64,000 bases of DNA from RYN-230 sp963717125 (GTDB lineage: Bacteria; Actinomycetota; Actinomycetes; Streptosporangiales; Streptosporangiaceae), in contig CAVQVG010000019.1 of the NCBI GenBank assembly GCA_963717125.1, positions 496,001 to 560,000 of the forward strand. Reading direction: 5' to 3'. The first letter of the stretch is position 1. Each line of letters starts with the position of its first letter. The notes below the pieces were generated by a model that was given only the letters and a program-made list of their open reading frames with translations, had not been told where the DNA came from and searched no databases. This document shows, piece after piece, positions 60,851-64,000 of this stretch. The translations under genes were made by a program, and so were the position numbers.

Positions 60851-61690
60851 TCAGCCGAGCCGGGTGACCTCGACGGTGACTCCGAAGTGCTCCGCCGCCG
60901 GGCCTGAGTAGACACCGGACAGCGGCCGCACGTCCGCGTAGTCCCGGCCGCGGGCCAGCAGCACGTGCCGGCTGCCCACCTCGGCGAGACTGGTCGGGTC
61001 GGCCGCGACCCACTCACCGGCCCAGAATTCCACCCAGGCGTGGCTCTCGCCCGTCAGCGTCTCCCCGACCCCGGCTTCGGGTGCCGGGTGGAGGTAGCCG
61101 GAGACGTACCGGGCAGGCAGCCCGGCTGCGCGCAGCAAGGCCAGCGTGACGTGCGCGAAGTCCTGACACACTCCCCTGCCGGCGGCGCGAGCCTCGGCCG
61201 AGGACGTGTAGACGTGTGTCGCGCCCGGCTCGTAGCGCAACGTCTCGTGGGTCCACTCGGCGACACGACGCCCAGCCTGCATGGGTGTCGACTCGGCGCG
61301 CAGCGACCGCCCGACCTCGGTGAGCTCTGGTTCGGCGGTGACGAATGGCGAGGAGCTGAGCAACTCGGCGAAGCGATCCTGGACCGCGGGCCCGGCCAGC
61401 TCGGACCAGCTGAGGCCCGGCGCGGGCCGGGGCGGGGCGGTCTCAACCGTCAACGTCGCCAGCACGACGAGTTCGGTGTGCGGGACATGGATGTCGAACG
61501 CGTGCACCTCCGTACCCCAGTAGTCGACATAGTGAAGCGGCCGCGCGGCGGGCGTGACCATAAGGGTGGCTTGCAGGGTGCGCTGCCCGTCCACGCTGGG
61601 CGGCGTCAGCCTCGCTTCGTTATACGATGCCCGCACCGGTTCGGCGTACTTGTAGCCGGTGCGGTGCCGGATTGCGATCCGCCAGCTCAT
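60851..61690 (-). CDS. Transglutaminase-like protein with intact triad
   Basis: 279 residues. The N-terminal bacterial transglutaminase-like domain starts RIAIRHRTGYKYAEPVRASY; the core has Cys175 in GRGVCQDFAH, His217 in ESHAWVEFW and Asp231 in VAADPTS, so the triad is complete. Third gene of the ATP-grasp / alpha-E / transglutaminase cluster, a conserved set thought to modify or cleave peptides. Confidence 0.9.
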   Translation of the reverse strand: MSWRIAIRHRTGYKYAEPVRASYNEARLTPPSVDGQRTLQATLMVTPAARPLHYVDYWGTEVHAFDIHVPHTELVVLATLTVETAPPRPAPGLSWSELAGPAVQDRFAELLSSSPFVTAEPELTEVGRSLRAESTPMQAGRRVAEWTHETLRYEPGATHVYTSSAEARAAGRGVCQDFAHVTLALLRAAGLPARYVSGYLHPAPEAGVGETLTGESHAWVEFWAGEWVAADPTSLAEVGSRHVLLARGRDYADVRPLSGVYSGPAAEHFGVTVEVTRLG

Positions 61691-61739
61691 GCTCTGTTTC
61701 CCACTCGCTTCCGTAGCGCCTTTAGGCCCTCCAGCTCGC

Positions 61740-62687
61740 TCATTCGACGGGCTCCTTGCGGCTCCACTGGGACGGCGGTGACCCGGCGAAGAGCCGCTGG
61801 GTCACCTCCTCGCTGATCGTCAACACGGCCCGCTGCAATCCGAGCAGCCGGTCCGGCAGGCCGTCGAGCAGATTGGCGGCGGAAAGGAACTCCAGGTCGG
61901 TGCGCGCCCGGCCGATCGCCCGACGGGCCGGTTCGTCCAGCCCGGAGCGCCCGGACGCCGGATCCAGCCGGGCCAGCGCGCCTTCCCCTGTCCTGAGCGC
62001 GTAGAAGACCGACCGGGGGAAGAGCCGGTCCACCAGGAGAAACTCCACCACCCGGGGGGCGTCAACGCCCTGCTGGTAGGTACGCAGGTAGGCATCGTGG
62101 GCGGAGCACGCTCGCAGGGTGGAGGTCCAGCCCTCGCTCCCTCGCGCGGCGCTGATTCGGGCCGCGAGCAGGCGCGCGGTCATGTCCACCCGCTCCAGAC
62201 TGCGGCCCAGGACCAGCGCGTCATAACTCGCATCCCGGCTCATGCTCGCCTCGACGTAGCCAGCGACGCTGGCCGCGCGCTCGCGGACGTAGGAGAAAAA
62301 CGGCGCGGGGCCGAAGTCGCGGGCGGCCGCCACCCGGGCCTGCAGGGAGTTATGGGTGGAATTCAGGCACTCCCAGATCTCCGCGGAGAGGGCCTCCCGG
62401 GCGCTGCGAGCATTCTCCCAGGCGGCGGACAGCGCACCGACAATCGAGCTCGGCTCGTCCTCGTCATAACCGAGCAGTTCCAGGACGGCTCTGGAATCCC
62501 GGTACTGCTTGGCGGTGTCGCCCGGAACGCCCATGACAGCCAGCAGGACAGCGCATGCGCGCGCCTCGTGCACACCCGGGTCTTCGAGTACCTCGTGGAA
62601 ATGCACGTCAAGCAGCCGGGCGGTGTCCTCCGCCCGCTCGACGTACCGGCCGACCCAGAAAAGCGCCTCGGCGACCCGGCTCAGCAT
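61740..62687 (-). CDS. Alpha-E domain-containing protein
   Basis: 315 residues, mostly helical. It starts with the signature LSRVAEALFWVGRYVERAED and carries LGRSLERVDMTARLLA. A family of unknown activity that occurs with circularly permuted ATP-grasp proteins. Ten bases after the ATP-grasp gene on the same strand. Confidence 0.92.
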   Translation of the reverse strand: MLSRVAEALFWVGRYVERAEDTARLLDVHFHEVLEDPGVHEARACAVLLAVMGVPGDTAKQYRDSRAVLELLGYDEDEPSSIVGALSAAWENARSAREALSAEIWECLNSTHNSLQARVAAARDFGPAPFFSYVRERAASVAGYVEASMSRDASYDALVLGRSLERVDMTARLLAARISAARGSEGWTSTLRACSAHDAYLRTYQQGVDAPRVVEFLLVDRLFPRSVFYALRTGEGALARLDPASGRSGLDEPARRAIGRARTDLEFLSAANLLDGLPDRLLGLQRAVLTISEEVTQRLFAGSPPSQWSRKEPVE

Positions 62688-62697
62688 CCCGCTCTCC

Positions 62698-64000
62698 TCA
62701 TTGCTGCTGGTCCTGGGGAGGACCGCGATCGGGTGCGGTGCCGCGGACCGCCTGCGCGGGCAACGCTGGCGGCCCGTCGCCTTCCGGGTCCCAGCCCGGC
62801 GAGGAAGTCAGCACCCAGGTGTCCTTGGAGCCGCCGCCCTGGCTGGAGTTTACGATCAGGCTGCCCTCCCGCAGCGCCACCCGGGTCAGTCCGCCGGGCA
62901 GCACCCGGACCTGCTCGCCATCGTTGACCGCGAACGGTCGCAGGTCGATGTGCCGGGGCAGCAGCAGGTCCCCGAGTTGCGCCGGTGAGGTCAACAGCAG
63001 CACCAGCTCCTGCGCGATCCACGCCCGCGGCTCGGCCAGCACCCGCTCGCCCACGGCGGCCAGCTCGGCGTCGGAGGCCTGCTGCCCGATGACGATGCCG
63101 CGACCGCCGGCCCCCTGCACCGGCTTGATCACTAGCTGGTCGAGCCGGGCCAGGCACTGAGAGCGGACATCCGGATCGTCGAGCCGGTAGGTCTTGACGT
63201 TCGGCAGCAGGGGTCGCTCGCCGAGATAGTACTCGATGAGCGCCGGGAGGTAGGTATAGGTCAGCTTGTCATCGGCGACGCCGTTGCCGACCGCGTTGGC
63301 GATCGAGACGTTGCCGGCGCGCGCGGCGTTCAAAATCCCCGGACACCCCACCACGGAATCGGGCCTGAAATGCACCGGATCGAGAAAGTCGTCGTTGACG
63401 CGCCGATAGACGACGTCCACCCGCCGCCGCTCTCCGATGCTGCGCATGTACAAGACGTTGTCGCGGCAGAACAAGTCCCGGCCCTCGACCAGCTCAATGC
63501 CCATCTTGCGGGCCAGGAAGGCGTGCTCGAAATAGGCCGCGTTGCGCACACCGGGGGTGAGCAGCACCACAGCGGGCTCCTCGGCGCAGGCCGGCGCCGA
63601 CCGGCGCAACGCGTCGAGCAGCCGCCCCGGATAGGACGCGACCGGCTGTACCTGCTGCTCCAGGAACAGGCCGGGAAAGACCCGCGCCATGGTCCTGCGG
63701 TTCTCGACCACGTAGGACATGCCGGACGGCACTTGCAGGTTGTCCTCGAGTACCCGCAGCACGCCTGACTGGTCGCGGACTATATCGATCCCGGCGAGGT
63801 GTACCCGCACGCCGTTCGGCGGCTGGATGCCGTACGCCGGCCGGCACAAGCCGGCACAGGTGGTGAGCAGTGAACGCGGAACCACCCCGTCCCGGACCAC
63901 TTCGGCCGGCCCGTAGACGTCGGCGAGAAACGCTTCCAGCGCGCGTACCCGCTGCACGACGCCGGCTTCGACCCGCTCCCACTCGGCAGCAGGGATAAGC
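62698..64000 (-). CDS. Circularly permuted ATP-grasp protein, 5'-truncated by window
   Basis: At least 433 residues; the frame remains open to the right edge, so the start lies outside. Conserved parts: GIDIVRDQSGVLRVLEDNLQ, SGMSYVVENRRTMARVFP, VGNGVADDK and the nucleotide-binding KPVQGAGGRGIVIG; the end is Pro/Gln-rich. It belongs to the CP_ATPgrasp type 2 family, predicted to join a carboxylate to an amine using ATP. First visible gene of the cluster with alpha-E and transglutaminase. Confidence 0.9.
   Translation of the reverse strand, partial: LIPAAEWERVEAGVVQRVRALEAFLADVYGPAEVVRDGVVPRSLLTTCAGLCRPAYGIQPPNGVRVHLAGIDIVRDQSGVLRVLEDNLQVPSGMSYVVENRRTMARVFPGLFLEQQVQPVASYPGRLLDALRRSAPACAEEPAVVLLTPGVRNAAYFEHAFLARKMGIELVEGRDLFCRDNVLYMRSIGERRRVDVVYRRVNDDFLDPVHFRPDSVVGCPGILNAARAGNVSIANAVGNGVADDKLTYTYLPALIEYYLGERPLLPNVKTYRLDDPDVRSQCLARLDQLVIKPVQGAGGRGIVIGQQASDAELAAVGERVLAEPRAWIAQELVLLLTSPAQLGDLLLPRHIDLRPFAVNDGEQVRVLPGGLTRVALREGSLIVNSSQGGGSKDTWVLTSSPGWDPEGDGPPALPAQAVRGTAPDRGPPQDQQQ

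Noticed and set aside
1..64000. CRISPR array, prophage, origin or integrated element
   Set aside because: No spaced direct repeats, phage structural genes, integrase with att sites or replication genes were seen.

Overview
The window is high-GC DNA with actinobacterial hallmarks: NarL-type two-component systems, GTG/TTG starts, ATGA and GTGA gene overlaps, ricin-lectin-tailed secreted hydrolases, SigB/SigF-type and ECF41-type sigma factors, and the DUF6131 and DUF6069 small membrane families. A soil actinomycete of the Streptosporangiales/Trebonia type fits, but the genus cannot be fixed from sequence alone. There is no rRNA, convincing tRNA, CRISPR array or intact mobile element.

Layout. 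1-12.4 kb: end of a GH18 chitinase; an ABC pair whose ATPase is damaged and whose permease is a tandem fusion; a two-component system (TCS); a glycosyltransferase/glycoside-hydrolase pair; a cupin-ABC operon; a second TCS. 12.4-19 kb: a stress island with a YeaQ/GlsB-type membrane protein, a SigB/SigF-family sigma factor, two related FVDDP-motif proteins, a CsbD remnant, a TetR regulator, a STAS protein and a DUF6131 protein. The membrane-protein and sigma genes share one long structured 5' leader. 19-28.4 kb: a MerR-ABC operon, a Rox-type rifampicin monooxygenase preceded by a rifamycin-associated element, a secreted GH39-like enzyme, and a second FAD monooxygenase with a PadR regulator. 28.4-30.5 kb: an HTH/Clp-N/VOC operon, then two genes decayed by internal deletion.

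30.6-44.3 kb holds two copies of one module: a four-gene operon (repeat lipoprotein, HlyD/MacA-like adaptor, MacB-like ATPase, FtsX-like permease) divergent from a HisKA_3 kinase/NarL regulator pair. A DUF1841 protein and a YceI protein lie between the copies. 44.3-52.6 kb is a mixed block: glutaredoxin, alpha/beta hydrolase, AraC regulator, aldo/keto reductase, an ECF41 sigma divergent from a LUD protein, YbhB, SDR and PPOX proteins, with several gene remnants. 52.8-59.3 kb has two more TCS; the second is co-transcribed with an ABC exporter. 59.4-64 kb has an integrase remnant and the ATP-grasp / alpha-E / transglutaminase cluster, facing a second transglutaminase that lacks the catalytic His.

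Six TCS and seven ABC transporters in 64 kb indicate a region specialised in envelope sensing and export. Four genes are split by what looks like one missing base each, which may be sequencing error. Separate large deletions (SDR, RibD-like, PucR, MalT-like LuxR, gamma-carbonic-anhydrase-like, integrase, CsbD, FAD monooxygenase) are true decay.
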